DNA of 47,920 nt from Pseudomonadota bacterium (GTDB lineage Bacteria > Pseudomonadota > Alphaproteobacteria > Sphingomonadales > Sphingomonadaceae). Numbering within the stretch: the first letter of the stretch is position 1; each line of letters starts with the position of its first letter. Positions 41,105 through 47,920 of the stretch are shown piece by piece. The notes below the pieces were generated by a model, which worked only from the letters and a program-made list of their open reading frames with translations, ran no database searches and was not told the origin of the DNA. Both the position numbers and the translations under genes were made by a program. The stretch is from contig JAEZCS010000011.1 of NCBI GenBank assembly GCA_023433445.1, forward strand, positions 1 to 47,920, in the 5' to 3' direction.

Positions 41105-42103
41105 ATGACCTATCGGATGGAAGCTGACGGATCGGCGCGGCTAGGCGAGGTGACCGTGCCGGTGCCGCGGACGGTGAGCGCAGAGGCGCAGGCCTTCCTA
41201 GCGACGGCCCCTTGGGCGGAGCCGCCAGATCCTACGGCGGAACGGCAGCCCATGTGGCTACTGCGCGATTTTGTCGATGAACAGATGAAGCTGGGTGGTG
41301 AAGCGGCGCTGCAGAAATATCCCGTCGATGTGCAGGAAATCGAGATTGCGGGCGTGCGCTGCCATCTCATCAAGCCGCACGACATTCCGGAAGAGAATAA
41401 GGGCTTGACCCTGATGAACCTGCATGGCGGGGGCTTTGTGATGGGATCGGGCACCCTGGTCGAAGCCATTCCGATCGCGCATCAGGCGAAGGTTGCCGTG
41501 GTCGCGGTGGATTACCGCCTCGCACCGGAACATCCCTATCCGGCGGCGGTCAACGATGCGGTTGCAGTCTATCGAACGATGCTCGACTATCACCGCCCTG
41601 ACCAGATCGGCATCTATGGCAGTTCAGCAGGGGGATTCCTGACAGCCCAATCGATCATGCGGCTGATGCGCGAAGGCCTTCCGCTGCCAGCCTGCTGCGG
41701 GATTTTTACTGCAGGCGGGGATCTTGCTGATCTTGGCGACACGGCAAGAATATTCACACTGATGGGCTTCTGGGGCGATCAGGTGCTTCCGCCTGATCAT
41801 GAGATCAGCGAAATCCGAGCCTATCTCGATGGCGCCGATCCCAAAAGTCCAGAGGTGTCGCCGATCCATGGCGATCTGACACATTTTCCGCCCACGCTGC
41901 TGATAACCGGGACGCGCGACGCGTTGTTGAGCGGGACCGCCAGCTTCCATCGCGCCCTGCACCGAGTCGGGGTGCCAGCCGAACTGTTCGTTTTTGAGGC
42001 GATGCCACATGCCCATTGGTACATGATCCATCTTCCCGAAGCGCAGGAGGCGATCGGGATCATGAGCGACTATTTCTTGCGCCAGTTGCGTCCCAAGGGA
42101 TGA
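41105..42103 (+). CDS. Alpha/beta hydrolase, HSL-type esterase
   Basis: 332 residues from the ATG at 41105 after GAGAGGA; the frame is open further upstream without features. It is a hormone-sensitive-lipase family hydrolase: the oxyanion hole 'HGGGF' (107-111), 'VDYRLAPEHPYPAAV', the nucleophile Ser174 in 'GSSAG', an Asp in 'TGTRDALLSG' and the catalytic His in 'MPHAHWY'. It is a cytoplasmic carboxylesterase acting on short-acyl or bulky esters. In this cluster it is the natural partner of the Baeyer-Villiger enzyme, hydrolysing the ester that enzyme makes. It is the last gene before the mobile-element remnant. Confidence 0.88.
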   Translation: MTYRMEADGSARLGEVTVPVPRTVSAEAQAFLATAPWAEPPDPTAERQPMWLLRDFVDEQMKLGGEAALQKYPVDVQEIEIAGVRCHLIKPHDIPEENKGLTLMNLHGGGFVMGSGTLVEAIPIAHQAKVAVVAVDYRLAPEHPYPAAVNDAVAVYRTMLDYHRPDQIGIYGSSAGGFLTAQSIMRLMREGLPLPACCGIFTAGGDLADLGDTARIFTLMGFWGDQVLPPDHEISEIRAYLDGADPKSPEVSPIHGDLTHFPPTLLITGTRDALLSGTASFHRALHRVGVPAELFVFEAMPHAHWYMIHLPEAQEAIGIMSDYFLRQLRPKG

Positions 42104-42272
42104 GACGCGGTGTTTCGGATGCCTCGCCCGAACCTCGTCATTTCAGTAGCCGGAATCGATGCTGGAGAATGGAACAGCCGTGGCCGTGCGTCATCGGCTT
42201 CCTCCTGCGGCTTCTCATCCGGCTGTTGCTGGTTGTCTTCCCTAGGGCGCGGACTAAAGCCAGGAGGAAAAT

Positions 42273-42584
42273 TCAAAGCGCTGCTTGCGGTTGGAACGGT
42301 TGGGGATGTTGGCCCAGATGTTTCTTGAACCCGGCAGAACCCGCGGCCAATAATCGATCCCACACTCCAGCTTTCCGCCAGCGAACGAACCGGTTGTAGC
42401 TGGTCGTCGATGGCCCATAACGTTCCGGGATCTCCGCCCATGGCGCGCCGGAACGAAAGCGCCAGAGAATTCCGTTAAGCACCCGTCGGTCATCTACCCG
42501 CGGCACGCCACGCGGCTTGTTGGGCAGCAACGGCTCGATGATCAGCCATTCCTTGTCAGTCAGTTCATGCCGCCGCCGCGCCAT
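42273..42584 (-). pseudogene. Truncated IS5-type transposase (OrfA N-terminal part)
   Basis: From the ATG at 42584 the frame gives an IS5-family OrfA N terminus: 'RRHELTDKEWLIIEPLLPNKPRGVPRVDDRRVLNGILWRFRSGAPWAEIPERYGPSTTSYNRFVRWRKAGVWDRLL'. After 'RLLAA' (about 42340) the match stops, and about 20 unrelated residues run to a stop. OrfB with the DDE catalytic residues is absent. Neither terminal inverted repeat could be located with confidence. It is a remnant of an insertion, broken between the esterase gene and tRNA-Glu. Confidence 0.75.
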
Positions 42585-43347
42585 ACGCCCTCCATTCCCG
42601 AACAGCGCCTGAATCACGCAAAGGTGGAAAGCTCAACTCAATTTATGGGTTCACGCCCTAGTTCGAAATGCCGTTGGATTTGCTTTGCAACGCGCGTAGC
42701 CTGAGCTTGGCGCAACTCTGCTGAAAGGTGGGCAAGAGCGTGCCATCTCGCCGAGGGCGCATCTTTGCTTTCATTTGGTCCGTCGCGGGATGGAGCTTGT
42801 ATAGCGCCGCATTGTTGGCGAGTGCCCACCAATTCGTCGCCGGAGGAGGGTGGGATCGACGCAAGGTACCCAACCTGGGATACTGGGTCAAAGGGCTGTG
42901 AGCGCCACAAGCAACGGTCAACCTCTCGAGATGCGAGAATCAAGCGTTCAGGGCCGGTAAGGCCGCCTCGCTCCGAGCTTCCCCTTGAAAATAGCCACGC
43001 ACCAAACGGACAGCCTGAGTGCACTGGCACGGACGAGAGTCGCCCGTGGCCACCAGCCGCTGTCGAGCTTGCTCGAAACGCTGTCAAGCTTGGCATCCGC
43101 AGCGGCGATGAGGTGCGAAGCCTTCGAAGGATCTTTTGTTTAGAGGCTTTGCTTGACGAGAGCCTTGCCATTGAATGCTGTTCGGAGCTTCTCGAGGATC
43201 TGCCGCCGCAGACAACAAGTGCCGGTTTCGGGATGTTTCCAAGGCTGCGCCATGAGGACCATTCTATGCTCCGCTGTGCCAGTGCATTGTACCAGCAGAA
43301 GGGTAAAGAAGACCTAAAACACGGATTTCCGCGTCTTTTGAAGCATG
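42585..43347. other. Gene-poor stretch between the IS remnant and tRNA-Glu
   Basis: 763 bases. Long open frames occur on both strands but their translations look like chance: high Arg/Ser/Pro, no membrane or domain signature, no ribosome sites. The + strand frame that runs into the tRNA ends 'TPTGIEPVF', the well-known false translation of a tRNA antisense strand. The stretch may be debris of an integrated element. Confidence 0.45.
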
Positions 43348-43422
43348 TGGTGACCCCTACGGGAATCGAACCCGTGTTTCAGCCGTGAGAGGGCCGCGTC
43401 CTGACCGCTAGACGAAGGGGCC
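43348..43422 (-). tRNA. tRNA-Glu(CTC)
   Basis: The complement of this stretch folds as a tRNA of 75 bases with encoded CCA. The acceptor arm is GGCCCCT with AGGGGTC (one G-T pair). The D-arm follows TCGTCTAGCGG. The anticodon stem is CGGCC/GGCTG around the loop CTCTCAC with anticodon CTC, and the T-arm is ACGGGTTCGATTCCCGT. It resembles E. coli tRNA-Glu in the D and T arms. Confidence 0.93.
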
Positions 43423-43724
43423 TTGGCCGCATGGCGCCTGGCAGGCGGTGGCGTTTAGGGGGAGAGGGGGCTTCCGTCAAGCGAAACCGCTTTGCCCCAC
43501 GTCTTGCCGACCGCTCTTGCCCCATAAAAAACCACCCCATGTAAAACATGGGGTGGCCAAGGTTCAGGGAGGAGACGCCTCCAAAGGGGGAGGCGCCCAT
43601 ACGACACACCCGAAAGGGGGGCAGGTGCGCCGCATGTTCTAAAGATAAAGAAGGCCCTCTCCACTTTCAAGAGGTGAGCGAGCAGCTTTTCCTTAACATT
43701 CCTGATTCAGCTGTTTTTTCACCC
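43423..43724. other. Intergenic between tRNA-Glu and sapC
   Basis: 302 bases holding the sapC terminator (43525-43556), listed separately, and a second small hairpin (cgcctcc/ggaggcg, 43576-43595) inside the sapC 3' region. No gene is apparent. The tRNA promoter should lie in the part next to 43423. Confidence 0.5.
43525..43556 (-). terminator. Rho-independent terminator of sapC
   Basis: On the - strand, an 11-base perfect stem (ccaccccatgt / acatggggtgg) with a 3-base loop is followed directly by a run of T residues (TTTTTT). It lies about 170 bases after the sapC stop and insulates tRNA-Glu. Confidence 0.8.
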
Positions 43725-44525
43725 TCAAGCGTCGGCGGGTTGAGGCGTTTGCGGGACGGAAATCGGCCCCTTGCCCTGTGCGACCTGCGACTCGAATACT
43801 TCCCGAATAAGCTGCAGCGAGAAGAGGTGGGCATAGATCAGGGGCAGCATGCCGTTTTGGCTGATTTTGCGCAGCTGATCGCCCCGCATGTCGCGTAGCT
43901 TTTCCTCATTGACCATGCGGAAGCCGCGATAGACGAAAGGTTGGTCGTTGCCGGGCACCTGAATGGCGACTTCGCCGTCCATCAGCAGGTCTAGATCCTT
44001 GAGGTCCTTCATGAACTGACCCGTTCGTGCGGCCGCCTGTTCAAAATCTTCGCAGAATTTGAGCACGCCCTGAGTAAGTTCGCTCGGCTTGCCATCCTCG
44101 AAAAGCGGCTGGCCTTCCTCGAACTCTCCGATCGCTTCGCTGGTGGGATCGAAGCAGAGCGACAGTTCGTCGGTATCAGGGCGCAGCTTCGCCAGCATCC
44201 AGGGGTAGCGGCGGACATATGCAGGAACATAGGCGGGGCCGCGCAGCTTACCTTCATCGTCGAGGAACGTATTGATGCCTTCGTTAAGCCCCATCAGCGC
44301 CAGCGGCACAGCTTCATCGCCCGCCGAGAAAATGATCGGCACGAAGCGCTGGGCTGCGACAAATTCATCAACGGTCAGCGGAACGGCATGCTGGGTCGTC
44401 AGGAAGGGAGCCGACTCCACCGGTCGGCTGCGATAGCTTGCATGATCAACACTGCTGAGCGGCAGCAGGTCGTTGTAGAAAACAGGGAGAGTGTTGGAGG
44501 GCGCGCTAGCCATGTTCAGTTCCAT
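43725..44525 (-). CDS. SapC family protein
   Basis: 266 residues from the ATG at 44525, preceded by AGGA; a second ATG at 44513 is possible. It matches the SapC family of Proteobacteria, with 'FVPIIFSAGDEAVPLALMGLNEGINTFLD' and 'PAYVRRYPWMLAKL' in the centre and 'VYRGFRMVNEEKLRDM' near the C terminus. Family members are often linked to S-layer or surface proteins by name, but the function is not established; the name comes from Campylobacter. No signal peptide or membrane helix is visible, so it is probably cytoplasmic. It ends at a strong terminator. Confidence 0.85.
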   Translation of the reverse strand: MELNMASAPSNTLPVFYNDLLPLSSVDHASYRSRPVESAPFLTTQHAVPLTVDEFVAAQRFVPIIFSAGDEAVPLALMGLNEGINTFLDDEGKLRGPAYVPAYVRRYPWMLAKLRPDTDELSLCFDPTSEAIGEFEEGQPLFEDGKPSELTQGVLKFCEDFEQAAARTGQFMKDLKDLDLLMDGEVAIQVPGNDQPFVYRGFRMVNEEKLRDMRGDQLRKISQNGMLPLIYAHLFSLQLIREVFESQVAQGKGPISVPQTPQPADA

Positions 44526-44630
44526 TCTATCCTAGCAGCGCGTGCGGGAGCGCTACCTTTCCTAAAAACTGAAAGAGGGCGATAAAGACCTTGGCGATGG
44601 GAGGCAATTGCTTTGTCCTGCCGACGGCGC

Positions 44631-46070
44631 TCAGCCCTCTTCGGGACGCGGGATCAGCTTGTCTGGGTTCATGAGACCGAGCGGGTCCAAGGCGGCTTTG
44701 ATCGCGCGAAGGGCATGCAAGCGCGCGGGGCTGGCAAGGCGGCCGAGTTCCGCGCGTTTCATCTGGCCGATGCCATGTTCGGCGGAAATGGAGCCGCCTG
44801 CGGCGACGACAGCATCATGAATAAAAGCGTTGATCGCCATTCCTTCCGCCGCGATCCAGGCGGGGCCGTCGGTGATCTCCTTCGGCGCACGGACGTGGAA
44901 GTGGACGTTGCCGTCGCCAAGATGGCCAAAGGATGAGGCGGTGGTGCCCGGAAAGGTGCGTTCCGCAGCCGCAGCCGTGTCGATCATGAATGCGGGCATG
45001 CGCGCCACGGGTACGCTGATGTCGAACTGCAGGGCCGGTCCTTGCGCACGCTCTGCTTCCGAGAGCGATTCGCGCAGTCGCCAGAATGCTGCGGCCTGCG
45101 CTTCATTGAGGGCGATCGCTGCATCGACGGCGATACCCTGCGCCAGAGCTTCCGCCAGTGCCGCTTCCAGACGCTCTTCGGGGGACGGTGGCGACGGGTC
45201 GGCATGGTCGACTTCGATCAGGACGTGCCAGGGGGTGCGCGTTTCGATGGGGCAGCGGGTGCCGGGAATGTGGGAGAGAACATGGCCCAGACCGTCGTCA
45301 GCGATGATCTCAAAGCCTTCGACACTGTCACCCAGCCGGGCTTCGGTAAGGCGGAGGAGGGCGAGGGCGTCGGCAGGGGATGCGACGCCAACCCATCCCA
45401 CTGCGCGGGCAGCGATGGCCGGCACGAGTCGGAGCGAGGCGGCGGTGATGATGCCAAGCGTCCCCTCCGCTCCGACGAGCAATTGCTTGAGGTCGTAGCC
45501 CCGATTGTCTTTTTTGAGCGCATCCAGGCCATTGAAGATGCTTCCGTCCGAGAGCACCGCCTCCAGCCCTTCGACCAACGCCCGCATCGTGCCATGGCGA
45601 AGTACCTGGGTGCCCCCAGCATTGGTCGAAATAAGGCCGCCGATGGTCGCTGAACCCTTCGCCCCAAGGCTGAGAGGGAAGCGGCGTCCGACTTCCTCTG
45701 CAGCGTCATGCAGGGTTGAGAGGATGACGCCTGCCTCACATATGGCGAGGTTGTCTTCCGCGGATAGCGATCGGATGCGGTTCATCCGGCGCAGCGAGAG
45801 GATCAGCGCTGACCCGTCCGGCGGTGGGGTTGCGCCCCCGACCATCGACGTATTTCCTCCCTGAGGCACGAGCGGCACGCGAAGTTCGGCGGCAAGTGCG
45901 ACGATCGCGGCAACCTGCTGTGTGCTGGAGGGCTGGAGGATGGCCGCTGCGGTGCCATGAAATCGGCCACGCCAGTCGGTCAGCCAGGGCGCGATGTCCT
46001 GGGGATCGGATATGATATCCTTTGCCCCCAGCAGCGCCGCAAACCTGCCGATGATCTCTTGTCCTATCAT
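44631..46070 (-). CDS. FAD-linked oxidoreductase, D-2-hydroxyacid dehydrogenase type
   Basis: 479 residues, beginning 'MIGQEIIGRFAALLGAKDIISDP'. A PCMH FAD-binding domain (about 40-220) has 'PLVPQGGNTSMVGGATP', 'LGAKGSATIGGLISTNAGGTQVLRHG' and 'DNRGYDLKQLLVGAEGTLGI'. The C-terminal FAD-oxidase domain has 'SFGHLGDGNVHFH' and 'AEHGIGQMKR', which carry the metal-binding and substrate-binding His. The closest families are D-lactate, D-2-hydroxyglutarate and glycolate (GlcD) dehydrogenases; I cannot tell them apart by eye. It passes electrons to quinone, cytochrome c or ETF depending on type. It has no close operon partner. Confidence 0.87.
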   Translation of the reverse strand: MIGQEIIGRFAALLGAKDIISDPQDIAPWLTDWRGRFHGTAAAILQPSSTQQVAAIVALAAELRVPLVPQGGNTSMVGGATPPPDGSALILSLRRMNRIRSLSAEDNLAICEAGVILSTLHDAAEEVGRRFPLSLGAKGSATIGGLISTNAGGTQVLRHGTMRALVEGLEAVLSDGSIFNGLDALKKDNRGYDLKQLLVGAEGTLGIITAASLRLVPAIAARAVGWVGVASPADALALLRLTEARLGDSVEGFEIIADDGLGHVLSHIPGTRCPIETRTPWHVLIEVDHADPSPPSPEERLEAALAEALAQGIAVDAAIALNEAQAAAFWRLRESLSEAERAQGPALQFDISVPVARMPAFMIDTAAAAERTFPGTTASSFGHLGDGNVHFHVRAPKEITDGPAWIAAEGMAINAFIHDAVVAAGGSISAEHGIGQMKRAELGRLASPARLHALRAIKAALDPLGLMNPDKLIPRPEEG

Positions 46071-46081
46071 GACACGATGCT

Positions 46082-46582
46082 ATGCCCCGGAATTCATCGA
46101 CGGTTCAACCACCGGCCCATAGCGTGCCGCCCCAAAAGGGGTTCGATTTGCTTCATTCCGTCCTGCTGTTCCTTGTTGCACCCACTGCCGGACCCGTGCA
46201 GCTGGCTCAGATGTCGATCGAGCAACGGGTCATCATCCGCGTGCCGATGGCGAAAAAAGGGCTCGGGCCGGCGCGCATTGCTCCCCAAGCGGGACGTGCC
46301 TGGAAGGAAAGAAAGGGGCCGCGCTGCATCGCCCTGCGCTCGATCCGGTCGGCCAGCGTCGTTGTCGGCTATGGAGTGGATTTGCTGTTGGCCGATAATC
46401 ACCGCTACCGCGCGCGCCTGGAGCGAGGGTGTAGCTCCACAGGATTCTATTCGGGCTTCTATGTTGAGCCGGATGGCGACGGGTCGCTATGTTCAGGGCG
46501 CGACGAATTGCAGGCCCGCAGTGGCCTTAGCTGTGCGATCGACAGTTTCAGGCGATTGGAAGAGGTGGAACTGGACGATTGA
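46082..46582 (+). CDS. Conserved hypothetical protein, sphingomonad type
   Basis: 166 residues as drawn, but the start is unsure. An internal GTG at about 46121 would place the hydrophobic stretch 'DLLHSVLLFLVAPTAGPVQLA' near the N terminus as a signal peptide. The C-terminal half has a Cys pattern, 'RCIALRSIRSAS', 'RGCSSTGFYSGFYVEPDGDGSLCSGRDELQARSG' and 'SCAID', that I recall from small uncharacterised sphingomonad proteins. It is probably exported, with two disulfides. The gene diverges from the FAD dehydrogenase with only 11 bases between starts and precedes the helicase. Confidence 0.55.
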   Translation: MPRNSSTVQPPAHSVPPQKGFDLLHSVLLFLVAPTAGPVQLAQMSIEQRVIIRVPMAKKGLGPARIAPQAGRAWKERKGPRCIALRSIRSASVVVGYGVDLLLADNHRYRARLERGCSSTGFYSGFYVEPDGDGSLCSGRDELQARSGLSCAIDSFRRLEEVELDD

Positions 46583-46704
46583 TCTGAGTTTGAGCTGTCT
46601 CCGATGCGCGAATTTCTTGACAAGACGCCAATATTTCAGCAAGGCGCGCGCGATTTCCGTGGTGCATAAGCGCGTTGCGGAGAGCCTCTGTCCCGGACAA
46701 TTGA

Positions 46705-47920
46705 ATGACTTTTGCCGATCTCGGCCTATCCGATGAACTTTTGAAGGCCGTTAACGAGGCCGGATATGACACGCCCACGCCTATTCAGGCGCAGGCGATC
46801 CCACCCGTATTGATGATGAAGGACATCATCGGCATCGCGCAGACGGGGACGGGCAAGACTGCCAGTTTCGTTCTGCCGATGATCGACATATTGGCGCATG
46901 GCCGCGCCCGCGCGCTGATGCCGCGTTCGTTGATCCTTGAGCCGACGCGCGAACTCGCAGCGCAGGTTGCCGAGAATTTCGAAAAATACGGCAAGTATCA
47001 CAAGCTCAACATGGCGTTGCTGATCGGCGGCGTGCAGATGGGCGATCAGCTCAAGGCGCTGGAAAAGGGCGTCGATGTGCTGATTGCCACGCCTGGTCGA
47101 CTGATGGACCTGTTCCAGCGCGGCAAGATTTTGCTTAACGGCTGCAGCATGCTGGTGATCGACGAAGCGGACCGCATGCTCGATATGGGCTTCATCCCGG
47201 ATATCGAGGAAATCTGCACGAAGCTGCCGTCGCAGCGGCAAACGCTGCTATTTTCAGCGACGATGCCTGCTCCGATCAAGAAGCTGGCCGATCGGTTCCT
47301 CAGCAATCCCAAGTCGATCGAAGTAGCGCGTCCGGCCACGGCGTCCATCAATATCACCCAGCGGCTGGTCAAGGTCGATTCGCGCAAGAAGCGTGAGGCC
47401 TTGCGCGCAATGCTGGAAGGCGATCAGGTACAGAGCGCGGTGATATTCTGCAATCGCAAGACGACGGTGCGCGAACTCAATAAGAGCCTGCAGCGCCACG
47501 GCTTCAAGTCGGGCGAAATCCATGGCGATATCGACCAGTCGGCGCGCATCGCCGAGCTGGAACGGTTCCGTGCAGGCACGGTGAACATATTGGTAGCTTC
47601 CGACGTCGCTGCCCGCGGGCTTGATATCAAAGGCGTCAGCCACGTCTTCAATTTCGACGCGCCTTGGCATCCGGATGATTATGTGCATCGTATCGGACGG
47701 ACCGGCCGTGCGGGCGCCAAGGGAGCGGCCTTCACCTTTGTGACGGCCGATGACGCGGAAGCGATCGACAATATCCAGAAGTTGATCGGCCAGCAGATCG
47801 AGACGATCGATGCGCCTGCCGGTGCTGTAAAAACGGAAAAAGCGCAAGAACCTCGCCGCGAGACCGAGCGGAAGGCGGAGCGCAGCCCCAGCAAGCGCCG
47901 TGACGATCGCCGTGAAGAGC
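46705..47920 (+). CDS. DEAD-box ATP-dependent RNA helicase, RhlE-like (3' end outside)
   Basis: 405 codons are visible from the ATG at 46705, and the frame is open at the window edge. It is a DEAD-box helicase: Q motif 'TPIQ' (24-27), Walker A 'AQTGTGKT' (45-52), 'PTRELAAQV', 'GG', 'TPGR', DEAD (153-156), SAT (184-186), 'HGDIDQ', 'ASDVAARGLD' and 'HRIGRTGRAG'. The Lys/Arg/Glu-rich, low-complexity C-terminal tail begins near residue 370 and fits the RhlE group of alphaproteobacteria, which act in ribosome assembly and mRNA decay. It is a core gene, unrelated to the accessory cluster. Confidence 0.92.
   Translation, partial: MTFADLGLSDELLKAVNEAGYDTPTPIQAQAIPPVLMMKDIIGIAQTGTGKTASFVLPMIDILAHGRARALMPRSLILEPTRELAAQVAENFEKYGKYHKLNMALLIGGVQMGDQLKALEKGVDVLIATPGRLMDLFQRGKILLNGCSMLVIDEADRMLDMGFIPDIEEICTKLPSQRQTLLFSATMPAPIKKLADRFLSNPKSIEVARPATASINITQRLVKVDSRKKREALRAMLEGDQVQSAVIFCNRKTTVRELNKSLQRHGFKSGEIHGDIDQSARIAELERFRAGTVNILVASDVAARGLDIKGVSHVFNFDAPWHPDDYVHRIGRTGRAGAKGAAFTFVTADDAEAIDNIQKLIGQQIETIDAPAGAVKTEKAQEPRRETERKAERSPSKRRDDRREE

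Noticed and set aside
42765..43388. 207-codon + strand frame ending in a 'TPTGIEPVF' motif
   Set aside because: The end of the frame is the antisense of tRNA-Glu, which yields this well-known false motif. The rest has no domain or ribosome site.
1..47920. CRISPR arrays, rRNA genes, riboswitches or a replication origin
   Set aside because: No regularly spaced repeats, rRNA-like blocks or known riboswitch motifs were seen on either strand.

Overview
This window looks like chromosomal DNA of a sphingomonad (Alphaproteobacteria; Sphingobium, Novosphingobium or Sphingomonas type). The inference rests on the high GC content, the GspL-M-N plus prepilin-peptidase order, two long TonB-dependent receptors, a SapC protein, a fused MrpAB group-2 antiporter operon and a tRNA-Glu(CTC). 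No species can be named from sequence alone.

Layout. (1) 1-2139, + strand: end of a type II secretion operon (gspL 3' end, gspM, gspN, prepilin peptidase), convergent with a TonB-like protein and a glycine-zipper lipoprotein. (2) 3518-18000, mostly - strand, an energy block. A formate-dehydrogenase-like molybdoenzyme (YdeP type) is coupled to a FocA-type channel. CtaG-like and CopD-like membrane proteins follow, then a cytochrome oxidase (CoxB, and a CtaD-CtaE fusion with a small membrane protein), then the six-gene Mrp Na+/H+ antiporter. Most neighbours overlap by 1-4 bases. The oxidase lacks two expected residues: the K-channel Lys (Gln334) and the CuA Met ligand (His199). (3) 18.2-26.3 kb, accessory DNA: an AT-rich MBL-fold/Rieske fusion, a frameshifted tyrosine-integrase remnant, a BchE-like B12/radical-SAM protein, a small secreted protein, and a ZnuD-like TonB receptor with a His-rich loop and a Zur-like palindrome in its leader.

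(4) 26.3-42.1 kb, a probable catabolic cluster. A TetR repressor diverges from an operon in which five genes overlap start to stop: a possible 2OG-Fe(II) oxygenase, a Baeyer-Villiger monooxygenase of the 4-hydroxyacetophenone monooxygenase type, a D-aminoacylase-like amidohydrolase, a NIPSNAP-like small protein and an MDR enone-reductase-like protein. A TauD-like dioxygenase and a second MDR protein follow. Next come a substrate-type TonB receptor, a divergent amidohydrolase_2 protein, a VOC protein and an HSL-type esterase. The enzyme set fits uptake of a bulky ketone or enone, double-bond reduction, oxygen insertion to an ester or lactone, and hydrolysis. The substrate is unknown, and this is the best candidate for an undescribed system here.

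(5) 42.1-47.9 kb: a truncated IS5-type transposase and gene-poor DNA abut the 3' end of tRNA-Glu(CTC), a typical integration site. Core genes follow: SapC with a strong terminator, an FAD-linked hydroxyacid dehydrogenase, a small hypothetical protein and the 5' part of a DEAD-box RNA helicase that runs off the window.
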